This document shows positions 1 through 6,099 of a stretch of 8,512 nt of DNA, one piece after another (positions within the stretch are counted from its first letter, which is position 1; each line of letters opens with the position of its first letter). This stretch comes from Tannerella sp. (GTDB taxonomy: Bacteria > Bacteroidota > Bacteroidia > Bacteroidales > Tannerellaceae), in NCBI GenBank assembly GCA_031262895.1, contig JAISGW010000099.1:1-8512 (forward strand). The letters are read 5' to 3'. Both the position numbers and the translations under genes were made by a program. The notes beneath the pieces are model-generated. The model worked only from the letters and a program-made list of their open reading frames with translations. It had not been told where the DNA came from and ran no database searches.

Positions 1-181
1 GGAGGGTGAGGCGCAGCTTGTGCTGGGTGTCCGAATAGTAGTCGGGGACGAAGGGCGAGTAGGGGAGCAGGAGCTGCGTGTACGACTGCACGGGATAAAT
101 CTGCGCGCGGGCGGCCTCAGCTCCCGCCATCAGCAGCAGGAGGAAGCAAGCGCGAATGATTTTATGCCATATAGCCTTCAT
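1..181 (-). CDS. Secreted protein, N-terminal fragment; probable TANFOR-type giant surface protein
   Basis: This is the first 60 codons of a gene that runs out of the window at position 1. ATG is at 181-179 and the frame is open to the edge. Residues 1-27 form a signal peptide: basic start (MKAIWHKIIR), a hydrophobic core around CFLLLLMAG, and an A-R-A-Q cleavage site, so the protein enters the Sec pathway. The mature start, with PVQSYTQLLLPYSPFVPDYY and then SDTQHKLRLTL, resembles from memory the opening of large Bacteroidota proteins annotated as TANFOR domain-containing, which are often well over 1000 residues. That match is recall, not an alignment. The start lies 6 bases after the barrel gene's stop, preceded by purine-rich AAAGAG, so it is almost certainly the third gene of the surface operon. 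The secreted nature is clear. The family is tentative and the function unknown. Confidence 0.65.
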   Translation of the reverse strand, partial: MKAIWHKIIRACFLLLLMAGAEAARAQIYPVQSYTQLLLPYSPFVPDYYSDTQHKLRLTL

Positions 182-187
182 CTCTTT

Positions 188-1858
188 CTAAAAATTATAA
201 CTGTATCCGGCGGTCAGGATGGAAGTGTCCATCGCTGGCTGGCTTAGGGCCGAGCGCCATTGATAATTGTACGCAAGGGTAAAGTTGTGTCTTTGCTTCA
301 GGCAGTAAGTGCCGTTGAGACGGAAGAGGAACACCTCGCTCTGCTTCAGCCCTTCCTTTTCTCCTATATTATAGGAAAGGGAACTGTTCAGCAGAATTTT
401 CTTATGCAGCAGGCGGGCGCTTGCCCCCAGCGTGGGGCCGAGGGTCAGGGTACTTGCATTCAATATCCGGCTGTCGCTCAAGTTGAAGGCTCCATTCAGT
501 TTCAGGCCGGTTTTCAGGAAGGAAAGGGAGTAGGCCGCCACGGCATTGAGCATTTCCGTGACACTGCCGGGCTGGTAAACGCCGCCCTGCTTGTTAGAGG
601 CGTCCTGATAGGAGAGATTGAGGTTCAAGTCTTGCGACTGTGCCTCGGTCTTTTGCAGGACATAGCTCAGGCTCAGGTTGGCCGACTGGCTCAGTTGCGC
701 GAAATCCAGGGTGTCTAAGCGGTCAAGGGGGTTCTGCTGGTTGATATAGTCGAAATTGGAACGGAGGTTGCTGTATGACTGGAAGTCGGAATAGGAGAGG
801 TTGACGTTCAGTCGTTCGTTCGGGGCGAAGGAGATGTTGGCCGAGCCGACCACCCGCGAGGATGCGCTGGCTTTCGTGTGTGCCAGGTCGTCATGCTCGT
901 AGCCGAGGCTGAGGTCGAACTTGAGCTTGTCTTGCCAGAGCGACTGGCTACCGTTGGCCGTGATGTTCTCCAGGTCGTTCGTGAAGTAATAGGCGCCGAG
1001 GCTGCGGTAGCCGGGGTCTACGCGTTCATAGCCGAGGCCGAAGCGGTTGTGCTCTCCCACGTAATTGATTTGTGCCTTGATGGCTTTGTAGAAGGTCTTC
1101 GTGTGGGCGGCGTCTCGCAGGTCGGTGGTGAGCCAACTGAACCCGTATTCGCCGCTGATTTCGATGAACTTCAGGGGGCGGAGCGTCAGGGCGACGCTGC
1201 CGGCGAGGTTATCCATGGGCGTGACGCCCAGACTGTCGGGCTGGACGGCCAGCGAAGCGGGACTGTCTTTGGCCTTCAAGAGGTTGACGGAAATTTCATA
1301 GCTGTCGGCTTTCCTCCCGAGTTTGAGGCCGTAGCCCATGCGCTTATAGGTAGGCATGATGGAGGGCAGGGAGTCGTTATAGGCCACGGCCTTTTGCAAT
1401 CGCCCGTACATGGCGTCGAACTCCCAGGTGCCGGGTTTCATCTCCAGTCCGACGCCCGTAAACAGATGGCCGTTCAGGGAATAAGGCGAGAAGTCCATGG
1501 AGACGTCGCCTATATGGGCGGTCATCCATTTATAGGAAGGATGGAGGCTCAGGCGGTTGGGAATGGAAGGCAGCTTGTAGCTGGTTCCCGAATTGGTCAG
1601 GTTGAGGGTGAACGGCAGGTCTATCAGTCCGTAAAGGTTCAGGTCCACCGTGCCGTTCAGGTAGTAGACGAAAGGTTCCCGTCCTTGTTCGCCGTTCCCG
1701 CTCGTATAAGTCGTGTTGGCCGAGAGACCACCCGAGAGCTTCAGGGGCTTGCCTTTGCCGAAGGTGTTCTTCAAGTCATCTATCCGGAAGGATTGCGACC
1801 AGGCCGCCGTAGAAAGCAGCAGGAAGATAAGGGTGAGTTGTGTGATTTCCTTAGTCAT
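188..1858 (-). CDS. Predicted outer-membrane beta-barrel protein of unknown function
   Basis: The product is 556 residues. A signal peptide covers about residues 1-21 (hydrophobic LTLIFLLLSTAAW, likely cut before Q22). The rest is rich in alternating polar/hydrophobic strands of 8-12 residues separated by short Asn/Ser/Asp-rich turns, for example VNLSYSD, LNLNLSYQD and LLNSSLSYNIG. The chain ends in GYSYNF with a terminal Phe, the usual C-terminal signal of BAM-inserted outer-membrane barrels. There is no visible TonB box, plug domain or SusC feature. Residues about 105-182 form a more distinctive block (GDVSMDFSPYSLNGHLF, FDAMYGRLQKAV, YKRMGYGLKLGRK) that may mark the subfamily. The ATG overlaps the lipoprotein stop by 8 bases, and the TAG stop sits 6 bases before the next start, which implies one transcript with translational coupling. 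Barrel architecture is well supported. A role in export or anchoring of the downstream secreted protein is inference from position only. Confidence 0.85.
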   Translation of the reverse strand: MTKEITQLTLIFLLLSTAAWSQSFRIDDLKNTFGKGKPLKLSGGLSANTTYTSGNGEQGREPFVYYLNGTVDLNLYGLIDLPFTLNLTNSGTSYKLPSIPNRLSLHPSYKWMTAHIGDVSMDFSPYSLNGHLFTGVGLEMKPGTWEFDAMYGRLQKAVAYNDSLPSIMPTYKRMGYGLKLGRKADSYEISVNLLKAKDSPASLAVQPDSLGVTPMDNLAGSVALTLRPLKFIEISGEYGFSWLTTDLRDAAHTKTFYKAIKAQINYVGEHNRFGLGYERVDPGYRSLGAYYFTNDLENITANGSQSLWQDKLKFDLSLGYEHDDLAHTKASASSRVVGSANISFAPNERLNVNLSYSDFQSYSNLRSNFDYINQQNPLDRLDTLDFAQLSQSANLSLSYVLQKTEAQSQDLNLNLSYQDASNKQGGVYQPGSVTEMLNAVAAYSLSFLKTGLKLNGAFNLSDSRILNASTLTLGPTLGASARLLHKKILLNSSLSYNIGEKEGLKQSEVFLFRLNGTYCLKQRHNFTLAYNYQWRSALSQPAMDTSILTAGYSYNF

Positions 1859-3209
1859 TCTTCTGCACTTTTATGTCGACGAGGATATAAGAGCCTTTTG
1901 TCCCGTCGGAGACCATTGCTTTGACCAAGATGGCGCCCTTTCGTCCGTCGGCCGTTTCAAACAGCACGACCCGCGGGAGCAGGTCCCCCGAAAAAAAGGC
2001 ATCCGTCTCCACCCGTTGCGGAATGTTGATGTTGCGCAGCAGGGCATCCGTCTGCATGGCGTTGAATTGCGCGGGCGTCAGCCGCAGGCCGCTGTCTTCT
2101 ATCTTGTTGACGAAGTAGGTGGGCCGGGCCGAGGGTAGTTCCGGAAGAGGCGTCTCCGAGAGGGCGCTCGGCGACACGAACATGTTGTGCGTGAAGCTGT
2201 CGTTGAAGCCTAAGTAGACGATGTCGATTTGGCTGCCGAGGCTGTCGGGTACCTCGTTTATTTTGAATGCCCGGCGCAGGCGGGTAGAATAGCAGACGGG
2301 CAGGCTGTCGGAAGCCGTGTTGATGCCTAAGCGGATGTTATGGTGCGTGCGCAGGTTGCTGTTCGCCTTGACGCTGATGCTCTGCGAGACGCGCAGCGAA
2401 TCCTTCCCGTTGGAGACTTCCAGCCATACTTCGTAAGTCCCCGCTTGTGGGAAGTAGGCGGAAGCATCCGTCTGGTCGGGCCTGCTAATCGTGGCCCCTT
2501 CGCAACTCCATCGGAGGCTTTCCACACCTTGCAGCTTCACGTCGAAAGTAGCCCGTAGGGGCGCTTCCATGTCGTCCTCGTCTTCGAAGGAGGGGACGAT
2601 ACGGAAGGAGGCAGCTAAAGATTCGCGCACGCTGACCGTTTGCTTCGCGCTGAAGGAGGCGCTGCCGTTGCTGACGCTTAGGGTGATTTCGTAAGTCCCT
2701 GCTTCCTTATATTCGACGGGTGGAGGCGTGGCGCCGGTATAGGCGGAGGGCGTACCGCCGGGGAACTGCCATTGATAGGAGGTGCCGCCGGAAGAATGGT
2801 TGCTTATCAGGAAGGTGGCTGGTGCGTAATTATTAATGTAGGGTGTCAGGTCGAAAGCGGCGACGACCGCGCTGTCTACCCGTACCGTATAAGTCTTTTC
2901 GGCTTTGTTGCCCGCGTTCCAGGCTTCGAGGGTGACGGCATGTTCGCCCGGGGCGGCGAAGGTGACGCTGCCGGGAGCGCGTTCGTCGGAGGAAGCCGGG
3001 CTGCCGCCTTCAAAGGTCCAGTGGTAGCTGTCGGCATTCTTCGTGTTGTCTTCGATGCCGACGGTCAAGGGCGCCGTATGGTTGTCGCCTGCGATGTGCA
3101 GGTTTACGTCGATGACAACCGGAATATCCTGTTCTTCGTGGCAGGAGTAAAGCAGCGGTAAGAAAAGCCAGATGTAGTGTTTTAGGTGCAATTCAATCTT
3201 GTTTTTCAA
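1851..3209 (-). CDS. Probable surface lipoprotein with three PKD-like domains
   Basis: The product is 452 residues. A short hydrophobic segment (YIWLFLPLL) leads to lipobox LLYSC with the lipid cysteine at 23. The following HEEQD is acidic, like the lipoprotein export signals that send Bacteroidota lipoproteins to the outer face of the outer membrane. Three PKD-type beta-sandwich domains follow at about 32-112, 115-195 and 199-282. Their diagnostic strands are YHWTFEGGSP, YQWQFPGGTP and the divergent LRWSCEGATI, with closing strands PGEHAVTLEAWNAG, AGTYEITLSVSNG and AGTYEVWLEVSNG. Residues 283-452 are a separate C-terminal module that I do not recognise (IDIVYLGFNDSFTHNMFVSP near its centre). 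It is the first gene of the surface operon. The frame begins at TTG (3209-3207). No in-frame ATG was found nearby, and the only close ATG (3213-3211) is out of frame, so the start is uncertain; TTG at codon 7 is another option. PKD domains usually bind proteins or glycans; no target can be read from sequence. Confidence 0.85.
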   Translation of the reverse strand: MKNKIELHLKHYIWLFLPLLYSCHEEQDIPVVIDVNLHIAGDNHTAPLTVGIEDNTKNADSYHWTFEGGSPASSDERAPGSVTFAAPGEHAVTLEAWNAGNKAEKTYTVRVDSAVVAAFDLTPYINNYAPATFLISNHSSGGTSYQWQFPGGTPSAYTGATPPPVEYKEAGTYEITLSVSNGSASFSAKQTVSVRESLAASFRIVPSFEDEDDMEAPLRATFDVKLQGVESLRWSCEGATISRPDQTDASAYFPQAGTYEVWLEVSNGKDSLRVSQSISVKANSNLRTHHNIRLGINTASDSLPVCYSTRLRRAFKINEVPDSLGSQIDIVYLGFNDSFTHNMFVSPSALSETPLPELPSARPTYFVNKIEDSGLRLTPAQFNAMQTDALLRNINIPQRVETDAFFSGDLLPRVVLFETADGRKGAILVKAMVSDGTKGSYILVDIKVQKND

Positions 3210-3243
3210 ACATGGTAATGGGCCTTGTTCTTCTTGTTCGCCG

Positions 3244-3277
3244 CAAATATATGAACATCTTTTTATATATGGATAAA
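3244..3277 (-). promoter_or_regulatory. Candidate Bacteroidota promoter of the PKD lipoprotein operon
   Basis: On the minus strand TATATTTG (3251-3244) fits the TAnnTTTG -7 consensus exactly. A T-rich run ending in TTTA (3277-3274) lies 22 bases upstream as a weak -33 element. Transcription would start near 3237, giving a leader of only about 25-30 bases before the lipoprotein start. The surrounding 3241-3300 stretch is strongly AT-rich, unlike the coding DNA on either side. Confidence 0.55.
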
Positions 3278-3331
3278 AAAATATAGATTACAGTGTTAAT
3301 ATAGATAGTGGAACCTGAATGGGTGCAGACG

Positions 3332-3365
3332 AAAAAGGCCGCCGTGCAAAGCACAGCGGCCTTTT
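3332..3365 (-). terminator. Rho-independent terminator of pgk
   Basis: AAAAGGCCGC (3333-3342) pairs perfectly with GCGGCCTTTT (3356-3365). After one C/A mismatch, GTGC (3344-3347) pairs with GCAC (3351-3354) around an AAA loop. Read on the minus strand, the hairpin starts 24 bases after the pgk stop and ends in a run of T from 3336 to 3332. The flanking A and T runs make it look symmetrical, but the genes on both sides are leftward, so it serves pgk and shields the lipoprotein operon from read-through. Confidence 0.9.
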
Positions 3366-3389
3366 AATGGGTGCCGAGGGCATTTTCCT

Positions 3390-4646
3390 TTATTTCTCTA
3401 TGGCAGCTATGCCGGGCAGAACTTTACCTTCGATAGCTTCCAAAAGGGCGCCGCCGCCGGTGGAGACGTAGGACACCTGGTTGGCCAAGCCGAACTTGTT
3501 GATGCAAGCAACCGAATCGCCGCCGCCAATCAAGGAGTAAGCGCCTTCCTTTGTTGCTTCGGCTATAGCTTCGGCCACCGAGCGCGAGCCGTGCGTGAAG
3601 TTTTCGAACTCAAAAACGCCCGTCGGCCCGTTCCAAAGGATGGTCTTTGAATTTTTGATGACCTCGGCATAGAGCTTTTCCGTTTCGGGGCCAATGTCCA
3701 GACCTTCCCAATCGTCGGGGATGACGTCGACCTTGCAAAACTTCGTGTGGGCATCGTTCGAGAAGGAGTCGGCTATTTTCGCGTCGACGGCCAAGACAAG
3801 TTTCACGCCTTTTTCTTTGGCCTTCTTCATCAGTTCGAGTGCCAAATCCAGCTTATCGTCCTCGCAAAGCGACTTGCCGATATTTCCGCCCTGAGCCTTG
3901 GTGAAGGTGTACGTCATGCCGCCGGTGATAATCAGGTTATCTACTTTAGTGAGCAGGTTTTCAATGACGTCGATTTTGGTGGACACCTTAGAGCCGCCCA
4001 TGATAGCGGTGAAGGGGCGCTGGTAATCGTTCATGATTTTCTGTACGGCCTTGACTTCCTTTTCCATCAGGTAGCCGAACATCTTGTCGTTGGGAAAGTA
4101 GTCAGCGATCAGTGCGGTGGAAGCGTGTGCGCGGTGGGCGGTGCCGAAGGCGTCGTTCACATAGCAGTCGGCCAGGGCGGCCAGTTTCTTTGTGAACTCC
4201 TTCTGGCTGGCCTTGACCGCTTTCTTTGCAGCGGCCTTTTCCTCTTCGGAAGCGTCGTCGGCCAGGCCACGCGGTTTGCCTTCTTCCTCGGCATAGAAGC
4301 GGAGGTTTTCCAGCAGGAGGGCTTCACCCGGTTTCAAAGCCTTGGCTTTGGCGGCGGCATCGGCAGAGATGCAGTCGTTGGCAAACTGGACTTTCACGCC
4401 CAGCAAGTCGGAGACGTGGGGCAGGATGTGTTTCAAGGAGTATTTGTCGGTCACGCCTTTGGGTCGTCCCAGATGGGAGCCGATGATGAGGCTGCCGCCG
4501 TCGGCCAGGATTTTCTTTAATGTAGGAAGGGCGGCACGGATGCGGGTGTCGTCGGTGATGTGGAAGTTTTCGTCGAGGGGAACGTTGAAGTCTACCCGCA
4601 CGAAGGCCTTTTTGCCTTTGAAATTGTACTTCTCAATTGTTTGCAT
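3390..4646 (-). CDS. pgk: Phosphoglycerate kinase
   Basis: This cytoplasmic glycolytic enzyme transfers phosphate from 1,3-bisphosphoglycerate to ADP, giving 3-phosphoglycerate and ATP. It is full length at 418 residues, from ATG at 4646 to a stop at 3390. The N-terminal substrate domain carries VRVDFNVPLD (17-25), SHLGRPKG (57-64), LLLENLRFY (110-118) and NDAFGTAHRAHAS (164-176). The C-terminal nucleotide domain carries IMGGSKVSTKID (215-226), LWNGPTGVFEFENF (337-350), GGGDSVACINKFG (374-386) and STGGGALLEAIEGK (395-408). A Lys/Ala/Glu-rich insertion at about 120-150 makes it longer than the roughly 390-residue enzymes of many bacteria; I recall the same insertion in other Bacteroidales Pgk proteins. 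It lies 91 bases after queA, with its own promoter between them and a strong terminator behind it. No active-site motif is missing. Confidence 0.98.
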   Translation of the reverse strand: MQTIEKYNFKGKKAFVRVDFNVPLDENFHITDDTRIRAALPTLKKILADGGSLIIGSHLGRPKGVTDKYSLKHILPHVSDLLGVKVQFANDCISADAAAKAKALKPGEALLLENLRFYAEEEGKPRGLADDASEEEKAAAKKAVKASQKEFTKKLAALADCYVNDAFGTAHRAHASTALIADYFPNDKMFGYLMEKEVKAVQKIMNDYQRPFTAIMGGSKVSTKIDVIENLLTKVDNLIITGGMTYTFTKAQGGNIGKSLCEDDKLDLALELMKKAKEKGVKLVLAVDAKIADSFSNDAHTKFCKVDVIPDDWEGLDIGPETEKLYAEVIKNSKTILWNGPTGVFEFENFTHGSRSVAEAIAEATKEGAYSLIGGGDSVACINKFGLANQVSYVSTGGGALLEAIEGKVLPGIAAIEK

Positions 4647-4699
4647 ACGTCTATCTCTTAAAATGTTGTTTCTCTGTTCTTGGCTGCCATTAAGGCCTG

Positions 4700-4732
4700 C
4701 AAACTTACGAAGAAATCTTGTAAGTATTCAAA
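4700..4732 (-). promoter_or_regulatory. Candidate promoter of pgk
   Basis: On the minus strand TAAGTTTG (4707-4700) matches the TAnnTTTG -7 consensus and TTTG (4732-4729) the -33 element, with a 21-base spacer. The -33 box begins 5 bases after the queA stop, so the promoter fills the short gap. The predicted leader to the pgk ATG is about 45-50 bases and contains a 10-codon ATG-TAA frame at 4690-4658. I see no convincing terminator between queA and pgk, so read-through from queA may add to pgk expression. Confidence 0.6.
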
Positions 4733-4737
4733 AAGCC

Positions 4738-5976
4738 TTACAGCAGCAGCGAGCTGTCGCCATAGCTGAGGAAGCGAAAGTCATGTGCCAGGGCGTAATC
4801 GTAAATGCGGCGCCAATCGCCGTCGACAAAGGCGGAGATGAGCAGGAGCAGGGTGGAATGCGGCTGGTGGAAGTTCGTGATAAGGCCGTTTACCAATTTG
4901 AACCGGTAACCGGGGGCTATCAGTATCTGAGTGGCGGTTATCAGCTTGTCCTGCCCGCGACGGTCTAAGTAATCCAGTATGTTCTTTAGAGCCGCATCCA
5001 CGGAGAGAAGGTTATGCGTTTCCTCGTAAGGGAACCATTGGCCGACTATCAGTTCTTCGGGCGAGGCTTCGGGCTGTCCGCCAAGAATCGCACCTATATA
5101 ATACAAGCTTTCCAGCGTACGCACGGACGTGGTGCCGACGGCGACGATATGTTTTTGCTTGCTGCGGATATGTTCTATGATGGAACGGTTCACGGAAATG
5201 AATTCGGTGTGCATCTCATGGCCTTCCAATGTCTCGCTTTGCACGGGTTTGAAGGTGCCGGCGCCGACGTGCAGGGTCAGTTCTTTGCGCAGGAAGCCCC
5301 GTTTGTCGAGTTCGTCCAGCACTTCAGGCGTGAAGTGCAGGCCGGCCGTGGGTGCTGCCACGGAACCCTTGATGCGCGAGTAGACCGTTTGGTAGGTTTC
5401 CAGGTCAGAGGCCTGGGTCTCGCGGTGCAGGTAAGGAGGTATGGGTAGTATGCCGGCCTGTTCAAGCAGGTCGGCAAAGCAGCAGTCGGGCGCGTTCCAA
5501 CTGAAGGCGATACGGTGCACGTCGCCCTTATCGGCCAGGCGTTCGGCACAGAGTGTCACCTTGCGGCCCTTCACCTCGACCTCCTTTTCCAGCAAGCCGC
5601 CTTTCCATTTCCTCAGATTGCCGACCATGCAACTCCATACGCAGCGGCTCGTGGTTTGGAACACGAGGGCGTAGTCGCGGGGTTCCAAGGGTTCGAGGCA
5701 GAATATTTCGATGCGGGCGCCCGTCTCCTTTTGGAAAAGCAGGCGTGCCCGGATGACGCGGGTGTTGTTGAACACCAGCAGGGAGCCTTCGGGCAGGTAA
5801 TCGGGCAGGTTGTGGAAGACGGATTCGCCGATTTCTCCCCCACCTTTGCCGTCGCGGCGGTAGAGCAGGAGTTTGGAGGCGTCGCGCCTTGCCAAAGGGA
5901 ACTTGGCTATTCTTTCTTCGGGTAACGGATAATCGAAATCGCTTATATGGATGTCTTGGGTTTTATTTGATGACAT
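4738..5976 (-). CDS. queA: S-adenosylmethionine:tRNA ribosyltransferase-isomerase
   Basis: QueA transfers and isomerises the ribosyl part of S-adenosylmethionine onto preQ1 in the tRNA anticodon, forming epoxyqueuosine, the next-to-last step of queuosine synthesis. The product is 412 residues, with family motifs in order: FDYPLPEERIAKFPL (14-28), LVFNNTRVIRARL (67-79), ILPIPPYLHR (176-185), YQTVYS then GSVAAPTAGLHFT (195-216), LTLHVGAGTFKPV (233-245), HEMHTEF (253-259), VAVGTTSVRTLES (278-290), TNFHQPHSTLLLLISAF (367-383) and YGDSSLL (405-411). E. coli QueA is about 356 residues. Much of the excess lies between the RTLES and IAPGYRF motifs, about 296-350, a lengthened form I recall from Bacteroidota. 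ATG at 5976 fits the promoter 24 bases upstream. The leader is too short for a preQ1 riboswitch. No other queuosine gene is in the window. Confidence 0.97.
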   Translation of the reverse strand: MSSNKTQDIHISDFDYPLPEERIAKFPLARRDASKLLLYRRDGKGGGEIGESVFHNLPDYLPEGSLLVFNNTRVIRARLLFQKETGARIEIFCLEPLEPRDYALVFQTTSRCVWSCMVGNLRKWKGGLLEKEVEVKGRKVTLCAERLADKGDVHRIAFSWNAPDCCFADLLEQAGILPIPPYLHRETQASDLETYQTVYSRIKGSVAAPTAGLHFTPEVLDELDKRGFLRKELTLHVGAGTFKPVQSETLEGHEMHTEFISVNRSIIEHIRSKQKHIVAVGTTSVRTLESLYYIGAILGGQPEASPEELIVGQWFPYEETHNLLSVDAALKNILDYLDRRGQDKLITATQILIAPGYRFKLVNGLITNFHQPHSTLLLLISAFVDGDWRRIYDYALAHDFRFLSYGDSSLLL

Positions 5977-5999
5977 ATTTACATTGATTAGACGGGCGG

Positions 6000-6030
6000 C
6001 AAAATTACGGAACTTTGCGGGTAATCCAAG
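6000..6030 (-). promoter_or_regulatory. Candidate promoter of queA
   Basis: On the minus strand TAATTTTG (6007-6000) matches the TAnnTTTG -7 element, with CTTG (6030-6027) 19 bases upstream as a one-mismatch -33 element. The start would fall near 5993, leaving a leader of about 20 bases. It stands back to back with the transporter promoter, their -33 boxes about 9 bases apart. Confidence 0.6.
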
Positions 6031-6039
6031 TTAAACGGC

Positions 6040-6068
6040 TTTGTTGCCGCTACTTTCCTTTATCTTTG
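6040..6068 (+). promoter_or_regulatory. Candidate promoter of the AAE-family transporter gene
   Basis: TATCTTTG (6061-6068) matches the TAnnTTTG -7 consensus. TTTG (6040-6043) is a possible -33 element with a 17-base spacer, a little shorter than usual. Transcription would begin near 6074, about 25 bases before the ATG at 6100. A four-codon ATG frame (6089-6103) in this leader ends in a TGA that overlaps the gene's ATG. Confidence 0.55.
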
Positions 6069-6099
6069 CAGCCGCAACGGAATAGAATATGAACGCGAA

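Noticed and set aside
878..1924. Long plus-strand open frame (348 codons) opposite the barrel gene
   Set aside because: It lies antisense to a convincing gene, has low-complexity Val/Gly/Glu-rich content and no domain or signal, and spans the barrel gene's start. It is a shadow of GC-rich codon use.
2431..2704. Near-identical DNA pieces (TTCGTAAGTCCC then GCTT) spaced through the lipoprotein gene
   Set aside because: They encode the same AGTYE strand of successive PKD domains, so they are explained by domain homology, not a separate repeat element.
3747..4520. Plus-strand open frame (257 codons) opposite pgk
   Set aside because: pgk on the minus strand is certain. The antisense frame has no recognisable motif, and such frames are common opposite highly expressed GC-rich genes.
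4708..4728. CTTAC...GTAAG inverted repeat after queA as a terminator
   Set aside because: The 5-base AT-rich stem has a long loop and sits inside the pgk promoter spacer; it has no T tail.
5977..5999. Possible preQ1 riboswitch before queA
   Set aside because: The -7 element is only 24 bases from the ATG, leaving a leader of about 20 bases, too short for an aptamer; no pseudoknot-like pairing is seen.
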